From NCBI RefSeq assembly GCF_022410535.1, contig NZ_JAKNBL010000002.1, positions 62,001-126,000 of the forward strand: a stretch of DNA of 64,000 bases, given 5' to 3'. The stretch is from Pelotomaculum terephthalicicum JT (GTDB lineage Bacteria; Bacillota; Desulfotomaculia; Desulfotomaculales; Pelotomaculaceae). Below the pieces are notes generated by a model that saw nothing but the letters and a program-made list of their open reading frames with translations, had not been told where the DNA came from and made no database searches. A program made the position numbers and the translations under genes. Positions 1 to 9,149 of the stretch are shown here, piece by piece; the first letter of the stretch is position 1, and each line of letters opens with the position of its first letter.

Positions 1-14
1 CTTCCTGAAATAAG

Positions 15-50
15 GAACAAGGCCGCAGGATCGCTCCCGCCACCTTGTTC
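15..50. terminator. Inverted repeat at the window edge, possible terminator
   Basis: Eight-base arms GAACAAGG and CCTTGTTC enclose a 20-base loop, just beyond the stop codon of the minus-strand gene at 67-1758. The plus strand carries a T run after the stem, the minus strand only a weak one. It may end leftward transcription of the pilus operon or rightward transcription from outside the window. Confidence 0.45.
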
Positions 51-66
51 TTTTTCTGTGTTATAG

Positions 67-1758
67 CTAAGGTTTTTTAGGGCCAGCGTGCCAATCCTGC
101 CACAAATTTCCCTTGATGGTCAGGCTGTCGGTCAGGTTGGCGGACAGCATTCCATCGGGCGTCCACGCATCTATGAGCCATGTGTTGACGGTATAGGCGC
201 CATCGGGCATCCAGATCGGGCTGAAATGGGTCCGATTCTTGTAGGTGGAATAGGGATTTTTCTGAAACTCAAACCGCCCTGTACCCATTCGCTCCAACAG
301 TCGCCAATAGGTTTCGTAGCCGAATTCGGGAAAATAGCTGACCGCATTCTGCGGCTGGGTTACCGCCGAGCTTTGGTTGGAGCTGATGCTCCCGGTGGCG
401 GTCTGGTTGATGCCGTACCCGGATTTCATAGTTCTTCCGCTGGCAGTAGGATTTTTGCTGTCGCACTGAATGCTCATGGCTGCGGTCAGGCTGGCGCTGT
501 AGCGATCCAGATCAAATTCGTACCACCCATGGTCGCACCAATATCCATCATCGTCCTCATCGCCGCTGTGCCACACCCAATATTCCTGCCACCACGGGCG
601 CCAGACACTCCAGCTTACCGTGCTTTTCACTGCTCTACTTGGAACAGAAACACGGGAGAAACTGTCGTTGCGGTCATCGGCTACGGGATTGGGTGGCGGG
701 TTCTTATCAAGATCAACGATTTTCACGTTGAGGGTCGTTTTCGCTGTGTTGCCGGGGCCGGACACTGTCACCTTAATGGTCATGTTTTGCTCGGTATCCG
801 GGGTTCTCCATTTCACCCACGCAAGCTGGCTGTCGCCGTCGGGGTAATAAACATTGCCCACGCTGTAGGTCTGGCCTCCGATGTTGAAGCTGACGCGGGT
901 GGGGCTGTCGGGATCAGACTGACCGCCGCTGATTCTCACTGCCGTGATGACATCGGTGTTGACACGGTACTCGTAGTCGTAGGCTTCAATCTGCGGTTTC
1001 TCCGGCTTTTCTTCAAATCGGACGATGCCAAGCCCAAGGCTGGATTTAATATCCGCGTTGGTGGCGGCGCTGGTCTTGCTGCCGCCCCATGCGGGATAGC
1101 CGAGATCGCTTACCTCCAGAAACATAGCAAGAGGCAGATTCTTGTGGGTGAGGGATACCATCCGCCGCCTTAACAGACCGCTGGTCTGCTCATCATAGAG
1201 CGCCGCCTCGGTGGCGGTGGTGGCAAACATATTGCCCTCGAACTTGTAGTAAGCCAGTGGCTCCAAAAGAATTTTATACTCGCCGCCGATGAGAACGTCA
1301 TAATTCATGCCTGTAATTTCCGCAATACGCTTAACCACGTATTCGGAACAGAAGTATTTCTTTATGGCCTCAATGTTGTTGCTGCCGTTAGTGCTGATGA
1401 TGCGTGGCATAGTCTGTCCGGGATTTTTATAGGTATAGCCACCTTTTACCGGGCTTAGTGAAGCACCGTTATTATATTGCAGTTTGCTAACCTTTCCAAA
1501 ATGGTATATTCCCGCCGAGGGAGCCTTATTGGTAAAGTCAAAAGGTGTGGTGACCACCGCATGGTCGCTTGCGCGAACAACTGTTACACGCACACCTTCG
1601 TTGCCGGGACTCCATGAATTGGTGCTGGTTCCCTGACCCATCCCGCCGCCACCGCCGTCAATGTTCCCGCTGCCGCCGGTGTCGGCAAAAGCAGTCATCG
1701 GGCAGAGCATACACAAAATGAGGAACAGCGGCAGGGCTCTTAAAAGTAAATTTTTCAT
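67..1758 (-). CDS. Secreted Tad-cluster-associated protein of unknown function
   Basis: A 563-residue exported protein at the downstream end of the pilus operon. The start at 1758 is chosen because CAGGAGGTTA lies immediately upstream and the protein then begins with MKNLLLRALP and a hydrophobic signal peptide ending near AFA-D (about residue 26). A glycine-rich linker follows. A middle section (about 270-370) looks like an Ig/fibronectin-type beta domain, and the C-terminal third is rich in Trp, Tyr and Asp. I recognise no catalytic motif. The position after the pilin genes suggests a surface or pilus-tip role, which is inference. A terminator-like hairpin lies between it and the preceding gene at 1828-2385. 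Confidence 0.7.
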   Translation of the reverse strand: MKNLLLRALPLFLILCMLCPMTAFADTGGSGNIDGGGGGMGQGTSTNSWSPGNEGVRVTVVRASDHAVVTTPFDFTNKAPSAGIYHFGKVSKLQYNNGASLSPVKGGYTYKNPGQTMPRIISTNGSNNIEAIKKYFCSEYVVKRIAEITGMNYDVLIGGEYKILLEPLAYYKFEGNMFATTATEAALYDEQTSGLLRRRMVSLTHKNLPLAMFLEVSDLGYPAWGGSKTSAATNADIKSSLGLGIVRFEEKPEKPQIEAYDYEYRVNTDVITAVRISGGQSDPDSPTRVSFNIGGQTYSVGNVYYPDGDSQLAWVKWRTPDTEQNMTIKVTVSGPGNTAKTTLNVKIVDLDKNPPPNPVADDRNDSFSRVSVPSRAVKSTVSWSVWRPWWQEYWVWHSGDEDDDGYWCDHGWYEFDLDRYSASLTAAMSIQCDSKNPTASGRTMKSGYGINQTATGSISSNQSSAVTQPQNAVSYFPEFGYETYWRLLERMGTGRFEFQKNPYSTYKNRTHFSPIWMPDGAYTVNTWLIDAWTPDGMLSANLTDSLTIKGNLWQDWHAGPKKP

Positions 1759-1781
1759 CCTAACCTCCTGTTTCTGCAAAT

Positions 1782-1809
1782 AAAAAAGCACGGTATCTTT
1801 CAACCGTGC
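1782..1809 (-). terminator. Rho-independent terminator or attenuator in the pilus operon
   Basis: On the minus strand GCACGGT, a short loop, ACCGTGC and six T residues form a standard intrinsic terminator. It lies between the stop of the 185-residue protein gene and the start of the 563-residue secreted protein, so it probably lowers expression of the last gene. Confidence 0.7.
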
Positions 1810-1827
1810 CATGGGGTATATTCTTAT

Positions 1828-2385
1828 TTAGTCCATGATACCAACCTGTTTGTTGATATCGCCGTCTCCATCAACAACTTCTCCATGATTAGCACCGCCA
1901 TCCGGCACATTATCAAAGCCGGGGATGCTGTTTCCACCGCTGCTGGGTTTAGAGGAGGGTTCCTGCTTCGGTGTTTCCTTCGGCTGTTCCACCTTGTCAT
2001 GGTCGACAGCCGTGGGAGGCTCGGTGACCTTTTCGCCATTGGGCTTTTGCGTAGGGTCTTTGAGCTGTTCCTCGGTATATTCGGGCTTGCTCACATCGCC
2101 CTGAATGGTCTGCTCGGTGCCGCTGGAAACCGCGCCGTTGTCGGCACTTACCGGCTGAGTGGTATCGGGCGGGGTTACGGTGACCTCTTTTTCATTCTCT
2201 GTAATTTCCGGTTCGGATGGGTCTACCGTCACATTGCTTACCTCGGAGCTTTGGGACGGAAGGGGCGCATCTGCCGGTTCCGGCGTCTGGAGCCGCTGCC
2301 CGATCAGCACTACCAGCACCGCACAGAGGGCGAGTCCACCGGCGACGGCCAGCCACTTCTTCATTTTGGGATTCATATTTTTCAT
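1828..2385 (-). CDS. Membrane-anchored DUF6550-like protein
   Basis: A 185-residue protein with a basic N-terminus, one membrane segment (about residues 9-28, rich in Ala, Val and Leu) and a long acidic, Pro/Thr/Ser-rich tail, predicted to lie outside the cell. The ATG at 2385 follows TAGGAGGATACTCTT, a clear ribosome binding site. The layout resembles the DUF6550 family that I recall from Tad-pilus clusters of clostridial mobile elements; the family name is from memory and uncertain. The function is unknown. A wall-spanning stalk or pilus-assembly accessory is possible. About 100 bases of AT-rich DNA separate it from the pseudopilin gene upstream. Confidence 0.65.
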   Translation of the reverse strand: MKNMNPKMKKWLAVAGGLALCAVLVVLIGQRLQTPEPADAPLPSQSSEVSNVTVDPSEPEITENEKEVTVTPPDTTQPVSADNGAVSSGTEQTIQGDVSKPEYTEEQLKDPTQKPNGEKVTEPPTAVDHDKVEQPKETPKQEPSSKPSSGGNSIPGFDNVPDGGANHGEVVDGDGDINKQVGIMD

Positions 2386-2491
2386 AAGAGTATCCTCCTA
2401 TTGTTAAATTTTGAGATTCTTCTTGTTAAGTCACACCCTACCACGAAATTTTCAAAAAGTCTATCCATATTATAGAAAAAATTGAAACCAG

Positions 2492-3040
2492 TCAAAACCT
2501 CGGCGTATACCCGGCGCTGGTTTTGACCTTGATGGTCATGGGCGGCAGCAGCTTCCCGCCAAAGGATACGGGAACCTCCAGCAGGATGGTGCTGTCCGCT
2601 TCAAAGCGGTCGGAGGCATGATCCCCTGACGCAAAAGGTGCATTGCGAATATCCACATTTAGGTTCCAGGCCTTAAATTCCAGCTTGCCGTCCGGGGTGC
2701 GCTTTTCGTGATAGCCACTATTGTAGGAAAGCCCAAGGATGCCGTCCAGCCGGTCATAAATATCGCCGTAATCGAGGCTTTCCTCGAAATCTCCGGCATA
2801 GGGCTGGTAAGCGCCCGAATAGCCCTCCCGCACACCGTGGTACACATCATCGTAATTCTCCACCACGGTGGAGATGACAGCGGCCTGCACCGCATCCCGA
2901 ACACCCTGCGCTATGATCATCAGCCGAAAATATTCAGAAATGCCGGTGAAGATGATGACCAGCGACAGGGTGATCGCAATAATCAGCGGAAAGCCCGCGC
3001 CACCTTTTCCCCGTAGGATTTGCTTGATTTTATCCATCAT
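2492..3040 (-). CDS. TadE-like minor pseudopilin
   Basis: A 182-residue protein with a short basic leader (KIKQILRGKGGAG) followed directly by one long hydrophobic helix (about residues 18-40). The rest is a soluble beta-rich domain with an acidic, Tyr-rich middle. This is the plan of TadE/TadF minor pseudopilins, which are processed by the prepilin peptidase and initiate or cap the Tad pilus. The ATG at 3040 overlaps the stop codon of the upstream DUF4320 gene (ATGA), indicating translational coupling; a TTG two codons upstream (3046) is an alternative start. The family assignment rests on architecture and context. Confidence 0.65.
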   Translation of the reverse strand: MMDKIKQILRGKGGAGFPLIIAITLSLVIIFTGISEYFRLMIIAQGVRDAVQAAVISTVVENYDDVYHGVREGYSGAYQPYAGDFEESLDYGDIYDRLDGILGLSYNSGYHEKRTPDGKLEFKAWNLNVDIRNAPFASGDHASDRFEADSTILLEVPVSFGGKLLPPMTIKVKTSAGYTPRF

Positions 3041-3432
3041 TTCCAATAAACCTCGCTCTTTCCCGCCGCGTCTGCTCTCAGCGTAATGGGGAACGATCCG
3101 AAGCCGCCGAACAGCCCGATGTTGGTCTGGTAGGTGACCGTTACCGTGACTTCCTCATTGAGCTGGATTCTGCCGGTTTCAGACCATTCCACGCTGGGGG
3201 AAAGCCCGGTCTTTTCCCGCAGAAGCTGCTCACGGAGGCTGGTTTCACCGCCCACCTGTCCGGCAATTTCGGCCTCCCGGATGAGCTCAGTGGCGAAGGT
3301 GTCCAGCTGCTGCTTTTGGATGTAGACGGGAAACACCTTCACAGCAAGGGCAATGACCAGCATGGCACACAGCACCAGCACGGCCACGTCAATGTAGCCC
3401 TCTCCGCGCTTGTTTCTCAGAATTTTCAGCAC
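3037..3432 (-). CDS. DUF4320 family TadE-like pseudopilin
   Basis: A 131-residue protein starting with GTG inside the end of the upstream gene. The leader ends in RGEGYID and leads into a hydrophobic helix (about residues 15-32), then a short soluble domain. The same G(E/D)GYID signature occurs in both DUF6133 pilins of this cluster, so all three are probably cut by the A24 peptidase encoded at 9281-9733. The sequence fits my recollection of DUF4320, a TadE-like family restricted to Firmicutes Tad clusters. Predicted role: minor pilin. Confidence 0.7.
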   Translation of the reverse strand: MLKILRNKRGEGYIDVAVLVLCAMLVIALAVKVFPVYIQKQQLDTFATELIREAEIAGQVGGETSLREQLLREKTGLSPSVEWSETGRIQLNEEVTVTVTYQTNIGLFGGFGSFPITLRADAAGKSEVYWK

Positions 3433-4082
3433 ATGGTCACCCCCTGCTCAAAGGGTCCCTGTTCCAGCCTTGGTTCCGGGTTGTGGTCACTTAAGATACG
3501 CCACGCACCCTTGCTGAAATCGGCGGTGCAGATTTCCTGCTCCAGCAGTTCCTCCGCCGGAATATCTCTGGCAAATTCAGAGCTGCCGGGATTTCCTTTC
3601 ACGCTGTGGCCTGTCAGCAGAAGCTGTGCGGTTTCCGGCGTCAGGTACACATACCCGCCGGGCGTCATCATGTCAAACGATGCGTTCGGGTGCGCTACAA
3701 TAAATTTCCGCAGGGTGATTCTCACTTCCTCCGCGGAAACGGGCGCATATTCCGGGTCAAGGGTATATTCTGATTCCGATTCGCCCTTGTCCCACAGCGT
3801 CCAGAGCGCATGGGTGAGCTCCTCGCTGAAATCAACGTTCTGTTCGGATATCCACTGATCCGTTACTACCTCCAGCGGGTTTTCGAAGCGGAGCAGATAC
3901 TCCATATATTCGGCGGAATAGCTGCCTTCGGCCAGCTCTTTATACACAAACTGCGCAGCGGCAATTTCACTTGCCAGCTCCACCAGCTCGGAGGCCGGTT
4001 TTTGCCGCCACTCCTTTTGATACCGCGCCATTCCGTTGTCCAGCTTTTTGCGCAGAAGCGTCATCATTTCCTGTTCCGTCAT
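3426..4082 (-). CDS. DUF3848-like mobile-element protein inside the pilus operon
   Basis: A 218-residue soluble protein without signal peptide or membrane segment. The ATG at 4082 follows AGGGAGGTGC. The helical N-terminal half (about 1-95) resembles the DUF3848/DUF3849 type of small domain found in clostridial mobile elements; this is a weak, memory-based match. The C-terminal half (about 115-218) is unrecognised. It sits between TadC and the DUF4320 pseudopilin and overlaps the latter by 7 bases, so it belongs to the operon, but its job is unknown. Confidence 0.55.
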   Translation of the reverse strand: MTEQEMMTLLRKKLDNGMARYQKEWRQKPASELVELASEIAAAQFVYKELAEGSYSAEYMEYLLRFENPLEVVTDQWISEQNVDFSEELTHALWTLWDKGESESEYTLDPEYAPVSAEEVRITLRKFIVAHPNASFDMMTPGGYVYLTPETAQLLLTGHSVKGNPGSSEFARDIPAEELLEQEICTADFSKGAWRILSDHNPEPRLEQGPFEQGVTMC

Positions 4083-4098
4083 TTAGTTCGCACCTCCC

Positions 4099-4971
4099 TT
4101 AGAACATCCCGGAAAGGGATGTGATGATTTCATAGACAATAACCGCCATATAGGTCATGAGAAAGCACATGAGCATGGCAAAGGAAAACACCCGGATTTT
4201 CGGCGGGATCTTCATGGCCTGCGCTTTCAGCCGCTGAAGCTCCAGCTGCTTCATGTCGTGGGCCAGCATCTGAAAATACATCCCGCCGTCGTCCCCGCGC
4301 AGTACGCCGATCAGCCCTCTGGTAATATCCGAGAGCATGGGCGAATTGAACCTCGCCTCAAAGCGGGTCAACGCCGCCTCGTAGCTGGAGGAGCGCATAT
4401 CCGCCGTGAGGATGTCAAGCTCCGCGGCGAAGTCCTCGCCTGCGTTTTTCTTGAAATTCTCCAGCATGGACAGCACGTCACGGCTGGCCTTCAGCTCCTG
4501 GGTGATGGTAGCCACAAAGCGCGGCAGCTCCTGTTCGATTTTCCCCCGCTTGGCGGAAAGCGCCTCATCCGCCTTACGGATTTCCTTGAAATAGACCAGT
4601 ATGGCAGTAAACAGTACAATGGGTGCCAGCAGCGGCAGAACAATCAGGCAGGGAATGATACACAGCCCGATAGCCGCCGCCTTGACAATAGCCGTTGCCG
4701 TGAACAGCTCCGGCGAGTCGGAAAGCCCTGCCGCCGACAGCACATTTGCCATCCGGGTTTTCTTGTATGCATCCATGCGGAGATACCGGGAGAGCCCGAC
4801 GGCGGCGTTTCGCAGCAGGGCATCGGTGGTTTTGGGCTTTGACTTGGCCTGCTTTCCTGCCGACAGCATCGCCTTTTGGGTGGCGAGAGTGGGCAGATGC
4901 AGCAGATCGGCGGCAAGGAAAAAGAGTCCTGTCGATAGGAGGACTCCGAATAAAAACAGATAGATTGTCAT
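4099..4971 (-). CDS. tadC: TadC-like inner-membrane platform protein (T2SS GspF family)
   Basis: A 290-residue integral membrane protein. The ATG at 4971 was chosen because AAGGAGGAGCCC precedes it; a longer in-frame start at 4998 lacks this. One membrane helix lies at the N-terminus, two adjacent helices near 85-130, and one near the C-terminus (MLMCFLMTYMAVIVYEI). The cytoplasmic region between them has the helical pattern of type II secretion F domains. In Tad systems TadB and TadC form the platform on which the TadA ATPase drives pilin polymerisation. The gene directly follows tadB. Confidence 0.8.
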   Translation of the reverse strand: MTIYLFLFGVLLSTGLFFLAADLLHLPTLATQKAMLSAGKQAKSKPKTTDALLRNAAVGLSRYLRMDAYKKTRMANVLSAAGLSDSPELFTATAIVKAAAIGLCIIPCLIVLPLLAPIVLFTAILVYFKEIRKADEALSAKRGKIEQELPRFVATITQELKASRDVLSMLENFKKNAGEDFAAELDILTADMRSSSYEAALTRFEARFNSPMLSDITRGLIGVLRGDDGGMYFQMLAHDMKQLELQRLKAQAMKIPPKIRVFSFAMLMCFLMTYMAVIVYEIITSLSGMF

Positions 4972-4981
4972 GGGCTCCTCC

Positions 4982-5911
4982 TTATCTTCGATATTCAATG
5001 GGCTGGGTGAGCTTGATCACAAACGCCGTGGAAATGAAAATCACGGCGGCGCAGATGGTCAGCACCACCTGTCCCAGCGGGGTGTGCATCAGGGTGTGAT
5101 ACCAGTCCTGATTCAAGAAATACAGAAGAGGGATATTTCCGATGACGAGGATCACCATAACGATGAATTCCTTTCTCGGCTCAAACACCATGTTTTCCAG
5201 CTCACCGTTGACCACCCGCATATCACTGAGCTTACTGACGATGGGCGTCAAAGTGGTTTTCAGGCTGCGGTCATGCTGGCAGGCAATGAGAGCATCGCAC
5301 CACTCATGGAACACTGCGTTGTCAATTCTCGTTTTCACATCATGGAGTGCCGCCGTCACATCGGGGTCCACCAGCCGGACGCGGGACACAAAGCTCTGAA
5401 ATACCGACAGCACCGGCGGGTTCAGGTACGGGAGGTTTTCCTCCACCGCCGTCAGAATATCCTCGTTTCGAAGATAGGCCGTGGTGATAATGGAAAGCGC
5501 CGTTTCCAGCTCCGCCGCAATGTCCTTTTTGAAGTGGCTGGCCGTGAGCTTCACCCACCAGAACGGCAGGAGCATACAGCCTGCCGCCATGACAGGAACC
5601 AAAAAAAAGTTTGAGAGCATGACAGCTACCGACGCACCCACGGCAAAGAACAGCAGGGACAATGCGCAGAGCATGGGAAAGCGCGCCGACCGGCCGGTGA
5701 CCTTGAGGATAGACTGCACATCGGCAATTTCCCGGCGCAGATAGGACTTCTTTTTCCTGTGGGTGGTTTCATTGATTTCATCCCGGAGGGCTTTGGGCTG
5801 ATCGGTCAGCCTGCCGAAAATGGCGGTTGTAAATGCCATAGGGGTCAGCCCAAGCAAAATGAAAGAGCCTGCGATCATGCCGATGCAGGCGATTAAAAGT
5901 ATTGTTGTCAT
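4982..5911 (-). CDS. tadB: TadB-like inner-membrane platform protein (T2SS GspF family)
   Basis: A 309-residue membrane protein with an N-terminal helix, a helix pair near residues 75-120 and C-terminal helices near 255-300. It is the usual partner of TadC in Flp/Tad pilus assembly. The ATG at 5911 overlaps the tadA stop codon (ATGA) and has AGGAGGCG upstream. The start site of tadC is embedded at its 3' end, so tadA, tadB and tadC are translationally linked. Assignment to TadB rather than TadC is by order after tadA, as in known Tad loci. Confidence 0.8.
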   Translation of the reverse strand: MTTILLIACIGMIAGSFILLGLTPMAFTTAIFGRLTDQPKALRDEINETTHRKKKSYLRREIADVQSILKVTGRSARFPMLCALSLLFFAVGASVAVMLSNFFLVPVMAAGCMLLPFWWVKLTASHFKKDIAAELETALSIITTAYLRNEDILTAVEENLPYLNPPVLSVFQSFVSRVRLVDPDVTAALHDVKTRIDNAVFHEWCDALIACQHDRSLKTTLTPIVSKLSDMRVVNGELENMVFEPRKEFIVMVILVIGNIPLLYFLNQDWYHTLMHTPLGQVVLTICAAVIFISTAFVIKLTQPIEYRR

Positions 5912-7485
5912 GCGGTTTGCGCCTCCTTTCTCCGCAAACTCTCAATGACCGCCTGCGGCATGCCGTTTTCCAGCAACCGCTTGGCAAGGCTGTCCGAGAT
6001 GGTGTTGACCTGCGCATGGTGCCCCTCAATAATGAATTTTCCGTCCTCCATGCGGTTTTCGGTAATGACATACTGAAACAGCGGACGGAAACGCCTTGTG
6101 CCGTCGGGCAGGATTTCGCACTCCTGAATCTCCATCATGCGGCGCTGCTTGTTTTCCAGCTGCTTGCAGAACACCACAATGGGATAGGCTTCGGTGACAT
6201 AGTCCATGAGGGTCGCATCGGACATATCCACGGCGCGCTTACACAGAGACACCATGCGGCGATAGGTGGCCTCGCAGGAATTGGAGTGGATGGTGGTCAG
6301 CACCGCCACGCCGGTTCGGGCGGCCTCCTGCGCGGCATTTGCTTCTGCACCGCGCATCTCGCCCACCACAATGATGTCCGGGTTAAAACGGAGGGCATAA
6401 TCTAAAAGGTTGGTCTGGTCGATGCGCTGGCGGTCGTTATCGCTGTCACGGGTCAAGGTGTGGATGACCGAATTGACCACTTTCCCATCCTTTTCCCGCA
6501 CCAGAGCCAATTCACGGGAGCCGTTCTCGATGGTATAGATGCGCTTGTTATCCGGTACGGTGGTCAGTACCCAGCCTGCCACGGTGGTTTTGCCGGAGCT
6601 GGTGGCTCCCGCTACGCAGACCGAAATCCCGTAGCGGATGCAAAGGGATAAAAAGTCCAGCATTGGGTCTGTCGCCGTACCGCTTCGGACAAAATCCTCT
6701 TTTTTCATACTCTGAGGGTTGACGATACGAATGGAAGCCGCCACGCCCACATCCTCGTCCACAATGGGGCTTTTGAGGACGGCAATTCGGATGTTTTTGC
6801 TGAGATGCCCCAGCACGATGGGACTGGCGTTATCCAGCACCATGCCGCTGATGTGCAGCATCCTGCGGATGACATTCACGGCGTGCTGGGGACTTTCAAA
6901 GCGTTCCTCCAGCTTAACCGTGCGGCCGTCGGAATACTGCACCTCAATGTCCCGCCACGAATTGATGTCGATTTCCTCAATGCCGGTTCCGAAGATGTAT
7001 TTGGTCAGAAAGCCAAACTCCGCCATTTCGGTGTAGAGGGCGTCCGCCAGCCTGCCGCCGCTCATGCCATTAACAGAAATGCGGTTGTCCTGCAGGAATT
7101 TCTGGATATACCGCTTCATCTGCGCCTTGGCGTCCTCGCCGCCTGCGGTGAGGAGGGTGCTGTAATGCTCGGAGATGTACGCCTGTACCTCGGCAAGCAC
7201 GGATGAGAAGTCTTTTCCCTCCGTTTCCGGGGTAAAGAACAGGCCATGCGCACGCAGCGCGCGGTTGTCACGTAGCGGTGCGGCTTCCTGCGCATCCGGC
7301 GGATTCAAAACATCTACATCAGGACCGAACTGCAAGTTTGCAAATCTCTCCGTCGTGGGTTCGGAGGTATTTACAGCTTTGGTGATCAGCTCCGGTTCTG
7401 TGGATAGCGGCTGACTGCCGTTTTTTTCTATGCGTGCTGCCTTATTCTGAAATGCCGATGCGCTTCGCTTTTTGCCTAAGCTCAT
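5908..7485 (-). CDS. tadA: TadA/CpaF-type pilus assembly ATPase
   Basis: A 525-residue cytoplasmic secretion ATPase that powers Tad pilus assembly. The Walker A motif GATSSGKTT lies near residue 295, and the Walker B-like segment PDIIVVGEMRGAEA near 372. The His-containing segment TTIHSNS and the N-terminal all-alpha domain of CpaF proteins (about 95-250) are also visible. The start at 7485 is supported by GGGAGGTG upstream and by the match of MSLGKKRS to a normal N-terminus; longer in-frame starts overlap the TadZ-like gene. It overlaps that gene and tadB by 4 bases each. Confidence 0.9.
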   Translation of the reverse strand: MSLGKKRSASAFQNKAARIEKNGSQPLSTEPELITKAVNTSEPTTERFANLQFGPDVDVLNPPDAQEAAPLRDNRALRAHGLFFTPETEGKDFSSVLAEVQAYISEHYSTLLTAGGEDAKAQMKRYIQKFLQDNRISVNGMSGGRLADALYTEMAEFGFLTKYIFGTGIEEIDINSWRDIEVQYSDGRTVKLEERFESPQHAVNVIRRMLHISGMVLDNASPIVLGHLSKNIRIAVLKSPIVDEDVGVAASIRIVNPQSMKKEDFVRSGTATDPMLDFLSLCIRYGISVCVAGATSSGKTTVAGWVLTTVPDNKRIYTIENGSRELALVREKDGKVVNSVIHTLTRDSDNDRQRIDQTNLLDYALRFNPDIIVVGEMRGAEANAAQEAARTGVAVLTTIHSNSCEATYRRMVSLCKRAVDMSDATLMDYVTEAYPIVVFCKQLENKQRRMMEIQECEILPDGTRRFRPLFQYVITENRMEDGKFIIEGHHAQVNTISDSLAKRLLENGMPQAVIESLRRKEAQTA

Positions 7486-8297
7486 ATTCCAAACACCTCC
7501 CTTGTAATTTTTTCGATTTCCTTGCGGAAGGGGCGGCTGTCCTTCAGGGACAAATCCGCCAGCAGATTTCCCACCAGATACTGTTCCTCCAGCTCCGGAG
7601 AATGGGTCAGGGTAAAGGCCACCGAGCCCAGCGCCTGCCCAATCTGCTCCCCGGCCTGCCGGGGCTTTACATTGCAGGCAACCTTGTACTGCTTCTCTGC
7701 GTCCCACTTGGAATCCCGGAGCAGCGGGAGCTGGCTGGAGAGATAGCTCACGGATTTCAGATCGGCATTTGCAAGGCGCAGAACACTGTCGGCCTCCATA
7801 AGCACCACGGCGGAGAGAATATCGTTGGCGATATAGCTGCCGCAGTCCGCCACCACAAAGGGAGCTATTTTCCGCAGATTGTCCAGAAGCTCCTGCGCCT
7901 GGGTCTGCTCATAGGGCGGGTAGGTGTACTCGTTCTCTCCCTTTTTCATGCCGAGGATGGTGAGATATTTGTGCTTTTTCAGCGTCACCAGATTGTGCTT
8001 GATGAGCGGCTCCGTCACATGAGCCGCCGCAAGAATACTGCCCAGCGAATGCTCACCCTCCAGTTCGGAGGGCGGGCAGATGCAAGGCAGCATGGGTGCG
8101 GTCATATCGCAGAGCAGCAGCACCACGTTTTTCTTCCGGTCGGCAAGGTACTTTGCAATTTTTACCGCTACAGTGGTTTTTCCGCTGCCGGGGGAGCCCC
8201 AAACCGCAAGGATGCCATCCTGCGGCTCCTGCTGCGGCAAGGCATCCTCCTTTGGGGCTTGGCGGGTGAAGATGCCCTTTTTCTTAAAATTCAGCAT
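7482..8297 (-). CDS. TadZ/CpaE-like ParA-type ATPase
   Basis: A 271-residue P-loop protein with GSPGSGKTT near residue 35 in the style of ParA/MinD-type NTPases, and a DCGS segment near 150 in the place of the Walker B aspartate. In Tad loci such a protein (TadZ/CpaE) localises the assembly machinery. It starts at the ATG at 8297, which overlaps the stop codon of the CpaB-like gene (TGATG); the GTG at 8300 is an alternative. The usual N-terminal receiver-like domain of CpaE is absent. Confidence 0.75.
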   Translation of the reverse strand: MLNFKKKGIFTRQAPKEDALPQQEPQDGILAVWGSPGSGKTTVAVKIAKYLADRKKNVVLLLCDMTAPMLPCICPPSELEGEHSLGSILAAAHVTEPLIKHNLVTLKKHKYLTILGMKKGENEYTYPPYEQTQAQELLDNLRKIAPFVVADCGSYIANDILSAVVLMEADSVLRLANADLKSVSYLSSQLPLLRDSKWDAEKQYKVACNVKPRQAGEQIGQALGSVAFTLTHSPELEEQYLVGNLLADLSLKDSRPFRKEIEKITREVFGI

Positions 8298-9121
8298 CAC
8301 TGCACCCCGCTTTCCGCAGGAGCTTCGGATGCAGTGCTTTCCTCCGGTTCCTGAGACTTAGAAGCGCTGTCCGGCTCCGCGGGATACAGCGCCGCGATGA
8401 CCTTGTCCTGTGCTTCGATAAACTTGGCGCTGTTGGCAGGCGTACCGCGGTAAACGAGGGACAGATGGAGCTTGCCGTCTGCTTCCAGTTCTGCCAGCGT
8501 CTTGCTCTGCTCCGGGGACACCAGCAGGGTCACGGTTGCAGGAAGTTCTCGTTCATCAGACGCCGAAGGCGAATTGGGTCCGGCGTCACGCTGGTTGGCG
8601 TCGTAGCCGCTGCCCGCGGTGACGGCGATAACCTCCACATATTTCAGCTCGGCGGGAATCACGGTGGAGCCCTGCTTTTTGTAGTCCGGTGCAATCACCG
8701 ACACGATATCGCCGCTCTGGAGCTTGCCGGACAGTCCGTTCGCAAAGCTCTTGATAGTGACCGATATGGCCTGCTTGGTGCCGTCCAGATTGTAAAGGTA
8801 GGTATTTTCCGCAGCCGGGGTATCGGACAGCTTGGTGTTTAGGATATAGTCCCCGACGGAAAGGTCGGCTGTGGCATATTTGCCCACGACGGATTCGCTC
8901 TGGCGCAGGACATTGTCGGGCAGACCAAAGCCGCCCACCTCCACGGTCTGCACCATCTCTCTGGTGACTTCCTCGCCTGCCTTGATTTCCTTTACGACAC
9001 GGACAATTTCGGTTTTCTGACTAACGGACTGGTTAAACAGCGGCGTCACGCCGAAGCAGATCAGCAGGGACAAAAGGATGCAGATCACGCCGACAACCGT
9101 GCGGTTTTTGAAAAGGCTCAT
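8297..9121 (-). CDS. CpaB/RcpC-like SAF-domain pilus assembly protein
   Basis: A 274-residue protein with one N-terminal membrane helix (about residues 9-28), then a SAF-type beta domain beginning at VVKEIKAGEEVTREMV, and a second domain with GDIVSVIAPD and VTAGSGYD. The C-terminus is a Ser/Glu/Pro-rich tail. CpaB/RcpC proteins help assemble Tad pili and act at the cell envelope. The ATG at 9121 follows AAGGAGGAAAATCT. The gene leads the tadZ-tadA-tadB-tadC run and is preceded by a 44-residue membrane peptide. Confidence 0.8.
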   Translation of the reverse strand: MSLFKNRTVVGVICILLSLLICFGVTPLFNQSVSQKTEIVRVVKEIKAGEEVTREMVQTVEVGGFGLPDNVLRQSESVVGKYATADLSVGDYILNTKLSDTPAAENTYLYNLDGTKQAISVTIKSFANGLSGKLQSGDIVSVIAPDYKKQGSTVIPAELKYVEVIAVTAGSGYDANQRDAGPNSPSASDERELPATVTLLVSPEQSKTLAELEADGKLHLSLVYRGTPANSAKFIEAQDKVIAALYPAEPDSASKSQEPEESTASEAPAESGVQ

Positions 9122-9149
9122 AGATTTTCCTCCTTGATCTCTTTATGAT

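Noticed and set aside
88-1173. A 361-codon plus-strand frame opposite the secreted protein gene
   Set aside because: Its sequence has no domain logic, and the minus strand holds a start, ribosome binding site and signal peptide.
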